The notes: generated by a model from the letters alone, not told the origin. Numbered from the stretch's first letter, positions 1-8,281 are shown. The stretch: DNA of 13,009 nucleotides from Anaerolineae bacterium (GCA_030597485.1 JAUVRU010000020.1:1-13009), one strand, 5' to 3'. Program-made: numbers and translations.

Positions 1-22
1 CAGACATGTCACGACAGTAGAG

Positions 23-66
23 AAAAAAGGACAGGCCAGGGAGACCTTACTTGGTCCCTGGCCTGT
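23..66 (-). terminator. Intrinsic terminator of the groESL operon
   Basis: Positions 31-42 and 55-66 form a perfect 12-bp inverted repeat. Two more G-C pairs (45-46 with 53-54) extend it past a 2-nt bulge, leaving a loop of about 6 nt. On the minus strand the hairpin is followed by CC and six T (complement of the A run at 23-28). It lies 35 bp beyond the groEL stop codon, the right place and orientation to end the groES-groEL transcript. Confidence 0.93.
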
Positions 67-101
67 TTGGCATCTCGAGTCTGGTGCCTTGCCGAAAAGC
101 C

Positions 102-1730
102 CTAGTACTCCGGCATAGGCGGTGTGGGCGCCTTCTCTTCCTCAGGGATGTCGGTGATCAGGGCTTCGGTGGTGAGGATCATGGCCGCGATTGAGGCAGC
201 GTTCTCCAACGCCCCCCGGGTCACCTTGGCCGGATCGATGATGCCTGCCTCCACCATGTCGGTGTACTCGCCTTCCATCACGTCGTAACCCACGCGGTCG
301 TTCTCCTGCGCCTCCTGCTGGCGGCGCACTTCCTGCACCACCACCGCGCCGTTCATCCCCGCGTTGGTAACAATACCGCGCATCGGCTCTTCCAGTGCCC
401 GGCGCAGCATGCTCACCGCCGTGGTCTCGTCCGGGTAGTCACCCTTCACCTTGTCCAGGACCGGGATAGCGTTCAACAGGGCCACCCCGCCACCAGGCAC
501 GATGCCTTCCTCCACGGCCGCCCGGGTGGCGCTCAGCGCATCTTCCACCCGGTGCTTCTTCTCCTTCAGCTCCACCTCGGTGGCGGCGCCAACGCGCACG
601 ATGGCCACGCCGCCAGCCAACTTGGCCAGCCGCTCTTGTAGCTTCTCCTTGTCGTAGTCGCTGGTGGAAGCATCAATCTCGGCCTTGATCTGGCTGATGC
701 GGCCAGTGATCTCCGCTTCAGTGCCAGCCCCACCCACGATGGTGGTGTCTTCCTTGGTGCAGACCACCTTGTCGCAGCGGCCTAAATCATCCAGAGTGAC
801 CGACTCCAGCTTGCGCCCAGTCTCCTCGCTGATGACGGTGCCTCCGGTCAGAATGGCGATGTCTTGCAGCATTGCCTTGCGCCGGTCACCAAAACCAGGC
901 GCCTTGACCGCCAGCACGTTGAACGTGCCCCGCAGCTTGTTCAGCACCAGGGTGGCCAGCGCTTCGCCGTCCACATCCTCGGCGATGATCACGATCTCGC
1001 GCTTGCCCGTCTGCACCAACTTCTCCAGCAGGGGCACGATGTCGGTGGCAGTGCTGATCTTCTTCTCGTTGATCAGCACGTATGGCTCCTCGAGGACCGA
1101 CTCCATCGCTTCGGGATTGGTGACGAAGTAAGGGGAGATGTACCCCCGGTCAAACTGCATGCCCTCCACGTACTCGGTCTCGAAGTCCAGCCCCTTGCTC
1201 TCCTCCACGGTGATGACGCCGTCCTTGCCTACCTTGTCCATCACCTCGGCAATCAGATCACCGATCTCCTGGTCCTGGGCGGAGATGGATGCCACGTTGG
1301 CGATCTCATCCTTGGTGTTGATGTCAATGGCCATCTCTTTGATGGCATCGGCCACAGCCTCAGTTGCCTTCTCAATCCCCCGCTTGAGTAGCATGGGGTT
1401 GGCGCCAGCGGCCACGTTCTTCAGCCCCTCGGTGACCAGCGCATGCGCCAGCACGGTGGAAGTGGTGGTGCCGTCGCCAGCAATATCATTGGTCTTGGTG
1501 GCCGCTTCCTTGAGCAGCTGAGCCCCCATGTTCTCGTAGGGGTCTTCCAGCTCAATCTCCTTGGCCACGGTTACGCCGTCATGGGTGATGGTGGGCGCGC
1601 CCCACTTCTTGTCCAGAGCTACGTTGCGCCCTTTGGGCCCCAGCGTGGTAGCCACGGCCTGGGCCAGTGTGTCAATACCCGCCTTCAGTTGGCGGCGAGC
1701 GTTCTCCTCAAAAATCAGTTGTTTTGCCAT
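102..1730 (-). CDS. groEL: 60 kDa chaperonin GroEL
   Basis: ATP-dependent group I chaperonin. Two stacked heptameric rings, capped by GroES, enclose and refold non-native proteins in the cytoplasm. The 542-aa product has the usual family length and is almost collinear with well-known GroELs. Visible motifs are the N-terminal [10 protein letters not shown], the nucleotide-binding GDGTTT segment near residue 87, the apical [10 protein letters not shown] segment near 280, and [13 protein letters not shown] near 410. The start is an ATG preceded by GGAGT (1741-1745) about 10 bases upstream, and the stop is TAG. It is second in an operon with groES (127-bp spacer), controlled by the promoter and CIRCE upstream of groES. 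The C-terminus ends in a short acidic/proline tail (PPMPEY) rather than the GGM repeats of the E. coli protein. No truncation or frameshift is seen. Confidence 0.98.
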   Translation of the reverse strand: MAKQLIFEENARRQLKAGIDTLAQAVATTLGPKGRNVALDKKWGAPTITHDGVTVAKEIELEDPYENMGAQLLKEAATKTNDIAGDGTTTSTVLAHALVTEGLKNVAAGANPMLLKRGIEKATEAVADAIKEMAIDINTKDEIANVASISAQDQEIGDLIAEVMDKVGKDGVITVEESKGLDFETEYVEGMQFDRGYISPYFVTNPEAMESVLEEPYVLINEKKISTATDIVPLLEKLVQTGKREIVIIAEDVDGEALATLVLNKLRGTFNVLAVKAPGFGDRRKAMLQDIAILTGGTVISEETGRKLESVTLDDLGRCDKVVCTKEDTTIVGGAGTEAEITGRISQIKAEIDASTSDYDKEKLQERLAKLAGGVAIVRVGAATEVELKEKKHRVEDALSATRAAVEEGIVPGGGVALLNAIPVLDKVKGDYPDETTAVSMLRRALEEPMRGIVTNAGMNGAVVVQEVRRQQEAQENDRVGYDVMEGEYTDMVEAGIIDPAKVTRGALENAASIAAMILTTEALITDIPEEEKAPTPPMPEY

Positions 1731-1782
1731 CTGAACGATTACTCCTTTTTCTGTACGTTAAGGTGTTGAGCAGGACGACTGG

Positions 1783-1798
1783 CGCGTTGTCCAACACG
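1783..1798 (-). other. Small hairpin in the groES-groEL spacer
   Basis: On the minus-strand RNA, 1792-1798 can pair with 1783-1789. This gives seven pairs including one G-U, with a very tight loop that probably opens to four bases. No T tract follows, so it is not a terminator. It could modulate RNA stability between the two cistrons, but a chance hairpin is equally likely. Confidence 0.25.
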
Positions 1799-1857
1799 AG
1801 CGACAGGTCACCGACTCAGATGAGAGCGCTGACTGCCGCATTGGAACGAACGACACG

Positions 1858-2151
1858 CTACTCAATGACGGCCAGAACGTCATTTTCCTTCATGATGAGA
1901 TACTTCTTGTCCTCCATCTTGACCTCGGTGCCGCCATACTTGGCATACAGCACTGTATCGCCTTCCTTCACATCCATAGCGATGCGCTTTCCGCTCTCAT
2001 CGCGGCGACCCGGCCCCACGGCCAACACAGTGCCCTTCTGTGGCTTCTCTTTCGCGGTTTCGGGCAGGATGATGCCGCTGGCGGTTACGTCTTCGCTCTC
2101 ATTCGGCTCGACGACGAGACGGTCTGCCAGGGGTTTGAGAGTGAGTCCCAT
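1858..2151 (-). CDS. groES: 10 kDa co-chaperonin GroES
   Basis: Heptameric lid of the GroEL chamber. It binds GroEL through a mobile loop and caps the folding cavity in an ATP-dependent cycle. The 97-aa product has the normal GroES length. It starts [16 protein letters not shown], has the mobile-loop region at about residues 17-37 with the conserved GIILPE, and continues with VLAVGPG, the [15 protein letters not shown] core strand and a terminal ENDVLAVIE. The chosen ATG (2149-2151) has an excellent SD, AGGAGGTCA (2158-2166). A longer reading from a TTG at 2205 adds 18 unrelated residues and lacks an SD, so I reject it. It is the first gene of the groES-groEL operon. The leader of about 90 nt carries a CIRCE element, so expression is probably heat-inducible through HrcA. 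Confidence 0.97.
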   Translation of the reverse strand: MGLTLKPLADRLVVEPNESEDVTASGIILPETAKEKPQKGTVLAVGPGRRDESGKRIAMDVKEGDTVLYAKYGGTEVKMEDKKYLIMKENDVLAVIE

Positions 2152-2211
2152 AACAATTGACCTCCTAGTGTGGTTATTTGAGTGTAGTTGTGTGGTTGTT
2201 TCCAACCATTC

Positions 2212-2238
2212 CTGGCACTCTAGGTACTAGAGTGCTAA
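2212..2238 (-). promoter_or_regulatory. CIRCE operator (HrcA binding site)
   Basis: The classic CIRCE is TTAGCACTC, nine bases, GAGTGCTAA. Here the arm at 2230-2238 is a perfect GAGTGCTAA, the spacer 2221-2229 is exactly nine bases, and the arm at 2212-2220 (CTGGCACTC) matches 7 of 9. It begins a few bases downstream of the predicted groES transcription start, the usual place for HrcA repression and for action in the leader RNA. The hrcA gene itself is not in the window. Confidence 0.92.
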
Positions 2239-2248
2239 CGCGAGGCCC

Positions 2249-2277
2249 ATATTACCGCAGTTGAGATGAAATGTCAA
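2249..2277 (-). promoter_or_regulatory. Sigma-70 type promoter of groES-groEL
   Basis: Reading the minus strand, a perfect -35 TTGACA (2272-2277) is separated by exactly 17 bp from a near-perfect -10 TAATAT (2249-2254). The predicted start is near 2242, just before the CIRCE element. The strength of this match fits a highly expressed, repressor-controlled chaperonin operon. Confidence 0.9.
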
Positions 2278-2300
2278 GTGTGGGGAGTCGTTTTGGGAGA

Positions 2301-4070
2301 TCAGTCCGACAAGCGCGCCACTTCCTTCTCGGCCGTATCGTCGTCTAGCTTCTTGAAGAGCGGGGCAGGTTTACGCAACCTCTGACCGGCCGACAACTGG
2401 CTGGGCCGCCAGCTGCCTGCCGCCTGGCCCTCGTCATAGCACAGAGCCGTGTGAGAGCGTTCGTTTTCGGAGAAGGTCTGGGTGTATTGGCGGCCAAAGA
2501 GATGGCTGTCGTAACCCAGCATCTGGTGCAGGCGCTGGCTGGAGAATGGCAAAAACGGAGCGAAGAGCCCTTTCAGGTTGTCAATCACACGCAAAACCAC
2601 GTAGACGGTGGTAGCAGCCGTTTCTCGATCTTCCTTGATCTCGAACCACGGCGCTTTGTGGTCCAAGTAGACATTGGCCGCCCGGGCAATTCTCATCGCT
2701 TCCTCTTGAGCGGCCTTCAGTCGCACAGATTCGATCAATTCCCCCACCGTCTGATAGCCGGCCTCGGCTTTCGCCAGGATATCGCGGTCCGCGTCGTCCA
2801 GGACGGCCGGTGACGGAACCTGTCCTTCGAAGTGTCTGTAGGCAAATCCCAGCATACGATTCACGAGATTGCCCCAGGCAGCAACCAGCTCGTCGTTATT
2901 GCGACGGACAAAACCCTGCCACGTGCAGTCCGTGTCCCGCGTCTCCGGGGCAATGGCGTTCAAGTAGTAACGCACCGGGTCCGGATCGTACCGCTCCAGC
3001 AAGTCAGGAGCCCAGACAGCCCAGTTGCGGCTGGTAGAGAGCTTCTGGCCTTCCATATTCAGATACTCATTGGCTGGCACGTCGTAGGGAAGATTGAATG
3101 CCCGAGTCAGGTCATCTTCGTAGAGACGGCCAGTGGCCATCAGCTCGCCTGGCCAGATGATGGTATGGAAGGGGATGTTATCCTTGCCCATGAAGTAGTA
3201 CGTCTTGGCGTCCGGATCATACCACCATTCCTTCCATTTCTCGGGTTGTCCGACGTTGTGTGCCCACTCAACGCTGGCAGTCAGATAGCCCATCACCGCT
3301 TCAAACCAGACGTACAGCCGCTTATGCTCATATCCGTCCAACGGCAGCGGTATGCCCCACTCTATGTCGCGGGTGATGGGACGTCCTTTCAGTCCTTCCT
3401 TGAGATAACCGCGCGAGAAGTTGAGCACGGTGGGCCGCCAGTGGTCTTTGTGGTCATTCAGGTAGTCGCCCAGCCGATCCTCCAGCTGGGGCAAGTCGAA
3501 GAAGAAATGCTCGGTCCGACGGACGACGGGCGTGGTGCCATCAGTCTTGCTGCGCGGATTGATCAGTTCGGTGGCGTCCAGGAGCGTGCCGCAATCGTCA
3601 CATTGATCGCCACGCGCCTCAGAATATCCACAATTCGGACAGGTACCTTCCACATAGCGGTCGGGCAGAAAGCGGCCTTCCGTTTCCGAATAGAGCTGAT
3701 TCTGTACCTCTTCATACAGGTAGCCGTTCTTGAGACAGGCCGTGAAGATATCTTGGGCGATGCGATAGTGATTCTCTGTGTCGGTGTGAGTGAACAGGTC
3801 ATAGCTGATGCCAATGTGTTGAAATGTGTCGAGGAAGCGAGCGTGGTAGTGTTCAAAGACCTGGCGCGGCGTGAGCCCCTCGGCATCGGCGCGCACCGTG
3901 ATGGGTGTCCCATGCGCGTCGGAACCAGAGACCATCAATACCTGGTTTCCCACCAGCCGATGATACCGCGCGAAAATGTCAGGGGGCAGGTATGAGCCGG
4001 CCAGATGCCCGATGTGCAGGTCACCATTCGCATAGGGCCAGGCGGTGCAGACCAGAATCTTCTTGGTCAT
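2301..4070 (-). CDS. metG: Methionyl-tRNA synthetase (class I)
   Basis: Charges tRNA(Met) with methionine in the cytoplasm, using ATP. Translated from the ATG at 4070 the product is 589 aa. The Rossmann catalytic domain holds the HIGH signature at residues 19-22. A zinc knuckle has paired cysteines at 144/147 and 157/160. MGKDNIPFH lies near 294-302, and the KMSKS loop reads KLSTS (343-347). An anticodon-binding helical domain follows, with RRNNDELVAAWGNLVNR and a KAPW motif near 472-475. The KLSTS loop and neighbouring text resemble the KFSTS-type MetRS common in Actinobacteria. There is no room for the C-terminal EMAP-like tRNA-binding domain of the longer E. coli enzyme. The start has purine-rich SD sequence upstream (AGAGGG, and GGAGGAG a little further). 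An in-frame TTG at 4163 gives a non-conserved extension and is rejected. groES follows on the same strand. Confidence 0.96.
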   Translation of the reverse strand: MTKKILVCTAWPYANGDLHIGHLAGSYLPPDIFARYHRLVGNQVLMVSGSDAHGTPITVRADAEGLTPRQVFEHYHARFLDTFQHIGISYDLFTHTDTENHYRIAQDIFTACLKNGYLYEEVQNQLYSETEGRFLPDRYVEGTCPNCGYSEARGDQCDDCGTLLDATELINPRSKTDGTTPVVRRTEHFFFDLPQLEDRLGDYLNDHKDHWRPTVLNFSRGYLKEGLKGRPITRDIEWGIPLPLDGYEHKRLYVWFEAVMGYLTASVEWAHNVGQPEKWKEWWYDPDAKTYYFMGKDNIPFHTIIWPGELMATGRLYEDDLTRAFNLPYDVPANEYLNMEGQKLSTSRNWAVWAPDLLERYDPDPVRYYLNAIAPETRDTDCTWQGFVRRNNDELVAAWGNLVNRMLGFAYRHFEGQVPSPAVLDDADRDILAKAEAGYQTVGELIESVRLKAAQEEAMRIARAANVYLDHKAPWFEIKEDRETAATTVYVVLRVIDNLKGLFAPFLPFSSQRLHQMLGYDSHLFGRQYTQTFSENERSHTALCYDEGQAAGSWRPSQLSAGQRLRKPAPLFKKLDDDTAEKEVARLSD

Positions 4071-4133
4071 CGGTCCCTCTACTCCTCCACCGCGATCAGA
4101 TGATGTTAACCCGTGACAATCAGTCAACAAGAA

Positions 4134-4170
4134 AGCGCGGTCTGACTGCTGATTCCCCGCCAACCACGCT
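4134..4170 (-). other. Hairpin in the metG leader, attenuator-like
   Basis: In the minus-strand leader RNA, 4162-4170 can pair with 4134-4142 over nine positions, two of them G-U, enclosing a 19-nt loop. It is followed by the T-rich but interrupted TTTCTTGTT. The leader of roughly 105 nt is too short for a standard T-box and I see no T-box sequence. It may be a weak attenuator or simply chance folding. Confidence 0.25.
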
Positions 4171-4181
4171 GTGACAGACGA

Positions 4182-4210
4182 ATCTTATCATAAGCTGATG
4201 CGGCTGTCAA
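4182..4210 (-). promoter_or_regulatory. Sigma-70 type promoter of metG
   Basis: On the minus strand, a perfect -35 TTGACA (4205-4210) and a -10 TAAGAT (4182-4187) are separated by 17 bp. The predicted start near 4175 gives a leader of about 105 nt before the metG ATG, and lies downstream of the rejected region beyond the upstream gene's end. Confidence 0.82.
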
Positions 4211-4392
4211 AACGTCGACGCCATTCCCTTCTTCATGTCCAGCGCCAGAGCTCTTCAGTCTAGCCTTACCCCGACTGTTGATGTGGGACAGCGGAGGGCA
4301 TGGGTTCAGCCGGGTGCTGGAGGTCGCCCTTTGCAGTGCCGTGGATCGAGTGCTCCACCAATCGCGGCGGCCAATACTGATCTGCCGGCAGT

Positions 4393-4410
4393 GGACACAA
4401 TCCTGTGTCT
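4393..4410 (-). other. Short hairpin just after the GT39 gene
   Basis: GACACA (4394-4399) and TGTGTC (4404-4409) form a perfect six-pair stem with a 4-nt loop, with a possible closing G-U pair. It lies within about ten bases of the TAA stop at 4418-4420. No T tract follows on the minus strand, so it is at best a weak or factor-assisted terminator, or a 3'-end stabiliser. A perfect palindrome (4382-4391) adjoins it. Confidence 0.3.
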
Positions 4411-4417
4411 GGGACGG

Positions 4418-7400
4418 TTAATCCTCCTCTTCCTCGGGAGCGGAGGCCTGAACCATCTCAAAGACGTACACCTGATGGGTACCGGTGTCGGTCACGTAGA
4501 GGGTGCCGACAGCGTCCGCATAGATGCCCACTGGCCGTTGCATGGTGGCCGCTCCCGCCTGGGTCCACCGGTCGAGCACCCGTCCATCAGGAGCGTAGCG
4601 CAGGATAGCTCCCTCGCCCGGCGCCGTCACCAGAAGACTGCCGTCGGGTGCCCAGGCCAGATGCGGACCGTCGTGAGCGATGCTGGGAGGGATATTCCAG
4701 GTGGCCAGACTGCCGCCCCGCCGGTCAACGCGTTGCAGGCGCTGATTGTGTGCCTCCGCCACGTAATAGGTGCCGTCCTGATCCATCGCCACATCCGTTG
4801 GCTCATGGAACTGACCAGGTGCGTCGCCTAACGTCCCCAGGTCGCCCACGATGTTACCCGCTGCGTCCAGAATGGCCAACCGAGCACCACCTGTATCGGC
4901 CACAACCACCACGCCATCTCGCAGTGCAGTCATCCCACGGGGGTGGAAGGTTTGGACCCCAGGGCCAGCGATGCGGTCAAGTGCATTTCCCTCCCGGTCG
5001 AAACGATAAATCCAGCCCTCAAGCGAATCGAGCACCAAGAGTCGACCTTGAGGGTCGGCGGCCAAGGCGAGCGGCTCCTCGAACGGTTCCTGCCCCCCGG
5101 CCCACGCCTGGCGATATGTCCCATCTCGATCCCAGGTCTGCACCCGTCGGTTGCCAGTGTCGGCCACGAAAACTACGTCGTCGATGACCACCACGTCACG
5201 CGGTTCGACGAATTCCCCCGGCCCGTCACCCGGCGCGCCCCACGTCGCCTGCCAGCGCAGTTCCATGGGTAGCATCTCAGCGGGAGATGGAAGCTCGGTT
5301 GCCGGGACCGGCCCTGCCGCCCGGGCACTATCAGCGCTGGGCCACAGATATGGAGAAGGGATTATCTCCATTTCGCCACCTGGCCGAGTCCAATAGAGGT
5401 GAATTCGCGAACGTTCCGTCTGATCCTGGTAGCTGATGCGCAGGTCGTGCAAGCCGGCCTCCAGGGTGATCAGGTATTCGGTGTACTGGTCAGGAACCAC
5501 AGCCTCAACCCTGAGCTGATCGTCCAGGAACAGGCGAGCCGCATCAACTGAGCGCAACCCCAGCGCGTAGAGACCGGCGTAGGGCACATCCAGTGCTCCT
5601 GTCCATTCCACGCTGTAAGGTCGTGGCAGCGGCGTCACATGAAAATATGCGTTCAGAACAGGGTCCACGCGCGCCAGGGTCGGTTGCCCCTCCCAGTTGG
5701 GATTGGCATAGTACTCACCCAACAACCCGTGCCCGGTGACAGGGAAACTGTAGAGAGCCCACGTTGGGACAGGAGCCATCTCCTCGCCTGGGGGTCGCCA
5801 CGCCAGCCGCACACGTCCCTGTCCCCCTTCTGCCCTCAGTCGCAAGTCATGATTTCCCTGGGCCAGCAATGGGGCGATGGTGACCTCACCCACTCCCTCG
5901 AAGTCTTGCCCATCCAGCGTAAGCGATGCCCTGCCCGGCGCTTCCATCGCAAGCGTGTAATGGCCGAATTGCGGCGCATAGAGCACGCCGCTCCATTCAA
6001 CAACGAAGGGTAGGTCCAGATGAGCGTCCCGGGGCCAATCGTCGTCCACCACTAATGCATTGCCAATGGAAAGAGGCATCCCCTCTTCGTCCTCACCCGT
6101 CCAGGAGCGAACCTCAAGGCCCTGCACACTGAGCACATCGTTTGGCTCCAGTCGCACCATAACGACAGCGGTGGGGTAGGCAGACTCACCCGGCAGGCTT
6201 TCGAAATCTGCCTGGGGATACAGTTGGTGTGCCCAATCGACAACCCAGGCCTCGTCGGGGTGAATGAAGTAAACGACGGAGCGGCCGGCCGGTTCGCGAG
6301 CGGGCAGCGGGTCCGGAAGGGACATCACCTTACGCACACCACGCGGCGATTGGGCTGGCGCGTGAAAGCGGATACAGGGGTGATCAAAGAACAAAGGGGA
6401 GAAGTAGTAAATTGGCTCAGGGCCCAGCTCGGCAACCTGTTTGCCCACCATGGTTTCGGTTATCGAAAATGCCTGCCACACCGCCACGTCGCGAGCCTGT
6501 CGCCCGAAATACGTGACCCCATTGCTAACGGCGATAATGCCTAACCCGATTGCCACCAGTATCAGACTGTATCGAGGCCGGGTGATTCGAGCCGCCCAAC
6601 GAAACTCTACCCACAGGGCATCTAAGCTCAAGCCGATGAAGAATATCACCGCCGGCATAGAGGCAATGGAACGCAACGATTGAGGCGCTTCAAAATCAAG
6701 CGAGAATATGCCTCCTGCCAGGCCAACAGGTAGCAGCAACAGGAAGAAGATGCTCACCCGGTCATGTCGGACAACTGCCAACCCTATCCCCAATGCGAAA
6801 AGTACCGCAGACAGCCGGTCCAGGGTGGGAGCGCCAGGCAAATTGTGACGCCCGTTGTTGTCACCCTTGTAATTGAACATCAGCGCGTGCTTCTGGATGT
6901 TTCCAGCAATTGCCCGCACCAGGTTCGGGTCATCCCGGTTTGTGAAGACAGAGACAGTCTGGGTTCGCTGCCAGAAAACTGGGGCATTCTGCCAGGAAAA
7001 CAATGCAACCGGCATCACAACCAACCAGACTGCCGCCACAAACAATCCCAGACGCAAAAGGGGACGAAACACCCGCCCCTCATAGGCTCGGGGACGGCCT
7101 GCGGCCACCAGCCCCCCCGACAGGCGGGACATCGCCCACAACAGCACCAGCCCCATCAAGATGAATGCCACCACAAACAGTCGAAACCCCGTATAGAAGC
7201 ACAATCCCAACCCCAGCGAAAGACCAGTCGCCCCAATCAAACGCCACGATACCAACCGCCCTCGCAACACACGCAGGGCAAGATACAAGGTCAAGAACTC
7301 AAAGAACGGCGTGTCTATGCCGTTCATCGCAATCCTGCTGAAGTTGACATCCCATCGCATAGTGGCTACCAGGAACCCGAGCAACAACCCCCATCGTAGC

Positions 7401-8275
7401 CCCAGATGCTCGCGCCCAAATAGATAGGCAGTGATGACGGTGCCTATCCCAAACAGAACGCTTACCATGCGTAACGCAGCTATGTTGTCCCCCAGGACCT
7501 TCAAGGCAAGGGCAAACAGGTAGAGGTGATGGGCGGGGTGATTCATCGAGTGCCAAAAGACCGGGCGGAAGCTCGGGTCTTGCAGAATGCGGCGGGCGTC
7601 AATGCCGGCCACCGCCTCGTCATACCACGTGCCGAACGGCAGGGAACCAAAATGGAAGAAGCGGAAGAAAAGCGCCAACAGCAGGATGGCTACCAGCCAG
7701 TACGCGCCAGGCACCAAGGCTTGCTTGCCCTGCGCCTGACCATCTGATCTGCCGCTGACCCGGCCCCTGGTGCGCGGACCAACGAGCCACATCCCCCCCG
7801 CAAACAAGAGCAGGCTGGTCAGGTACAGGAACCAGGCCGCAGTGTGCAACTCCTGGACAAAGAGTGGCAGGGAAGCAAGCGAAAGGATGAACCCGGCGGC
7901 CGCCATTCCCCATCCCAGGCCACTGCGAATGCCTGGAGCTGGGACATCGGCATCACCCCGCAGCCCATCATTGGGCGACTGCCGTGGGGCATCTCCCAGC
8001 ACACGCCCCCTCCCGTCCCGGGGCCGCGCAAGGTGCACCGCGAAGAGAGGTATGGCAACGGCATACAGCACCAACCCCTCCCCCAGTCGATCGTGCTCCA
8101 GGAGTCCCTGAGCCAGATAACCCAAGGCCAGCCCAGCCAACGCCCATGCCAGGTTGTTCAAGGTACGGCGACCCGGGCTGGGTCCCGCGTCAGACCGAGG
8201 GTTTGGACCTTCACCTGTGCTAGCGGCAGCGAACAGAGATCTGTGGAATTCCAAGCGTCCGGTATCAAACGCCAA
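4418..8275 (-). CDS. GT39-type membrane glycosyltransferase fused to PA14 modules and an NHL propeller
   Basis: The 1285-aa polytopic membrane protein probably transfers a sugar from a polyprenyl-phosphate donor on the outer face of the membrane. Four to five hydrophobic segments lie at about 41-207. A GT39/PMT-like core follows, with WYDEA at 217-221 (likely catalytic Asp219-Glu220), a HPAHHLYLF segment near 246 and further membrane helices to about residue 586. After that come a soluble stretch (600-710), a PA14-like beta module (about 745-845), a clearer PA14 domain opening GLLGEYYANP (850-978), and an NHL-type propeller (about 1005-1275) with repeated ADTGNRRVQ-like and VTDTGTHQV-like blades. 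It ends in EEEED. No substrate can be named; the tail probably binds carbohydrate or protein outside the cell. The start is uncertain: the first possible codon is TTG at 8275 with AGAGG only 3 nt upstream, because an in-frame TAG lies at 8282-8284. The promoter-proximal ATG at 8296 is in the same frame. Confidence 0.85.
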   Translation of the reverse strand: MAFDTGRLEFHRSLFAAASTGEGPNPRSDAGPSPGRRTLNNLAWALAGLALGYLAQGLLEHDRLGEGLVLYAVAIPLFAVHLARPRDGRGRVLGDAPRQSPNDGLRGDADVPAPGIRSGLGWGMAAAGFILSLASLPLFVQELHTAAWFLYLTSLLLFAGGMWLVGPRTRGRVSGRSDGQAQGKQALVPGAYWLVAILLLALFFRFFHFGSLPFGTWYDEAVAGIDARRILQDPSFRPVFWHSMNHPAHHLYLFALALKVLGDNIAALRMVSVLFGIGTVITAYLFGREHLGLRWGLLLGFLVATMRWDVNFSRIAMNGIDTPFFEFLTLYLALRVLRGRLVSWRLIGATGLSLGLGLCFYTGFRLFVVAFILMGLVLLWAMSRLSGGLVAAGRPRAYEGRVFRPLLRLGLFVAAVWLVVMPVALFSWQNAPVFWQRTQTVSVFTNRDDPNLVRAIAGNIQKHALMFNYKGDNNGRHNLPGAPTLDRLSAVLFALGIGLAVVRHDRVSIFFLLLLPVGLAGGIFSLDFEAPQSLRSIASMPAVIFFIGLSLDALWVEFRWAARITRPRYSLILVAIGLGIIAVSNGVTYFGRQARDVAVWQAFSITETMVGKQVAELGPEPIYYFSPLFFDHPCIRFHAPAQSPRGVRKVMSLPDPLPAREPAGRSVVYFIHPDEAWVVDWAHQLYPQADFESLPGESAYPTAVVMVRLEPNDVLSVQGLEVRSWTGEDEEGMPLSIGNALVVDDDWPRDAHLDLPFVVEWSGVLYAPQFGHYTLAMEAPGRASLTLDGQDFEGVGEVTIAPLLAQGNHDLRLRAEGGQGRVRLAWRPPGEEMAPVPTWALYSFPVTGHGLLGEYYANPNWEGQPTLARVDPVLNAYFHVTPLPRPYSVEWTGALDVPYAGLYALGLRSVDAARLFLDDQLRVEAVVPDQYTEYLITLEAGLHDLRISYQDQTERSRIHLYWTRPGGEMEIIPSPYLWPSADSARAAGPVPATELPSPAEMLPMELRWQATWGAPGDGPGEFVEPRDVVVIDDVVFVADTGNRRVQTWDRDGTYRQAWAGGQEPFEEPLALAADPQGRLLVLDSLEGWIYRFDREGNALDRIAGPGVQTFHPRGMTALRDGVVVVADTGGARLAILDAAGNIVGDLGTLGDAPGQFHEPTDVAMDQDGTYYVAEAHNQRLQRVDRRGGSLATWNIPPSIAHDGPHLAWAPDGSLLVTAPGEGAILRYAPDGRVLDRWTQAGAATMQRPVGIYADAVGTLYVTDTGTHQVYVFEMVQASAPEEEED

Positions 8276-8281
8276 GGGCCT

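Larger units (their letters stand above)
4071..4417. other. Intergenic region between the GT39 gene and metG
   Basis: This 347-bp stretch holds the metG leader and promoter (4071-4210) and about 205 bp of sequence after the GT39 gene stop. Apart from the hairpin at 4393-4410 and a 10-bp palindrome at 4382-4391, I see no gene, repeat or convincing terminator in 4211-4417. Reading frames through it are extensions of antisense shadows. Confidence 0.6.

Noticed and set aside
664..1391. Plus-strand open frames opposite groEL
   Set aside because: They lie wholly antisense to a fully convincing groEL, contain Ser/Pro/Leu-rich composition typical of shadow frames, and have no promoter, SD or recognisable domain.
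2152..2205. Longer groES start at TTG 2205
   Set aside because: Adds 18 residues absent from the GroES family and ignores the strong AGGAGG in front of the ATG at 2151.
2832..3995. 387-codon plus-strand open frame opposite metG
   Set aside because: Long only because GC-rich coding DNA leaves the antisense frame open. The product has no recognisable motif, and the other strand is clearly metG.
4071..4163. Longer metG start at TTG 4163
   Set aside because: Adds 31 non-conserved residues; the family begins just before the ATG at 4070, which has an SD.
4382..4410. Factor-independent terminator for the GT39 gene
   Set aside because: The short stem and palindrome lack a following T run on the minus strand, so I list the hairpin only as a low-confidence element.
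4235..4831. Plus-strand frame across the end of the GT39 gene
   Set aside because: Most of it is antisense to the NHL propeller coding region, with no promoter or domain; the intergenic part alone is not protein-like.
6764..7399. 211-codon plus-strand frame opposite the GT39 membrane domain
   Set aside because: Gln/His/Pro-rich, low-complexity product that is the reverse complement of hydrophobic membrane helices; a shadow frame.
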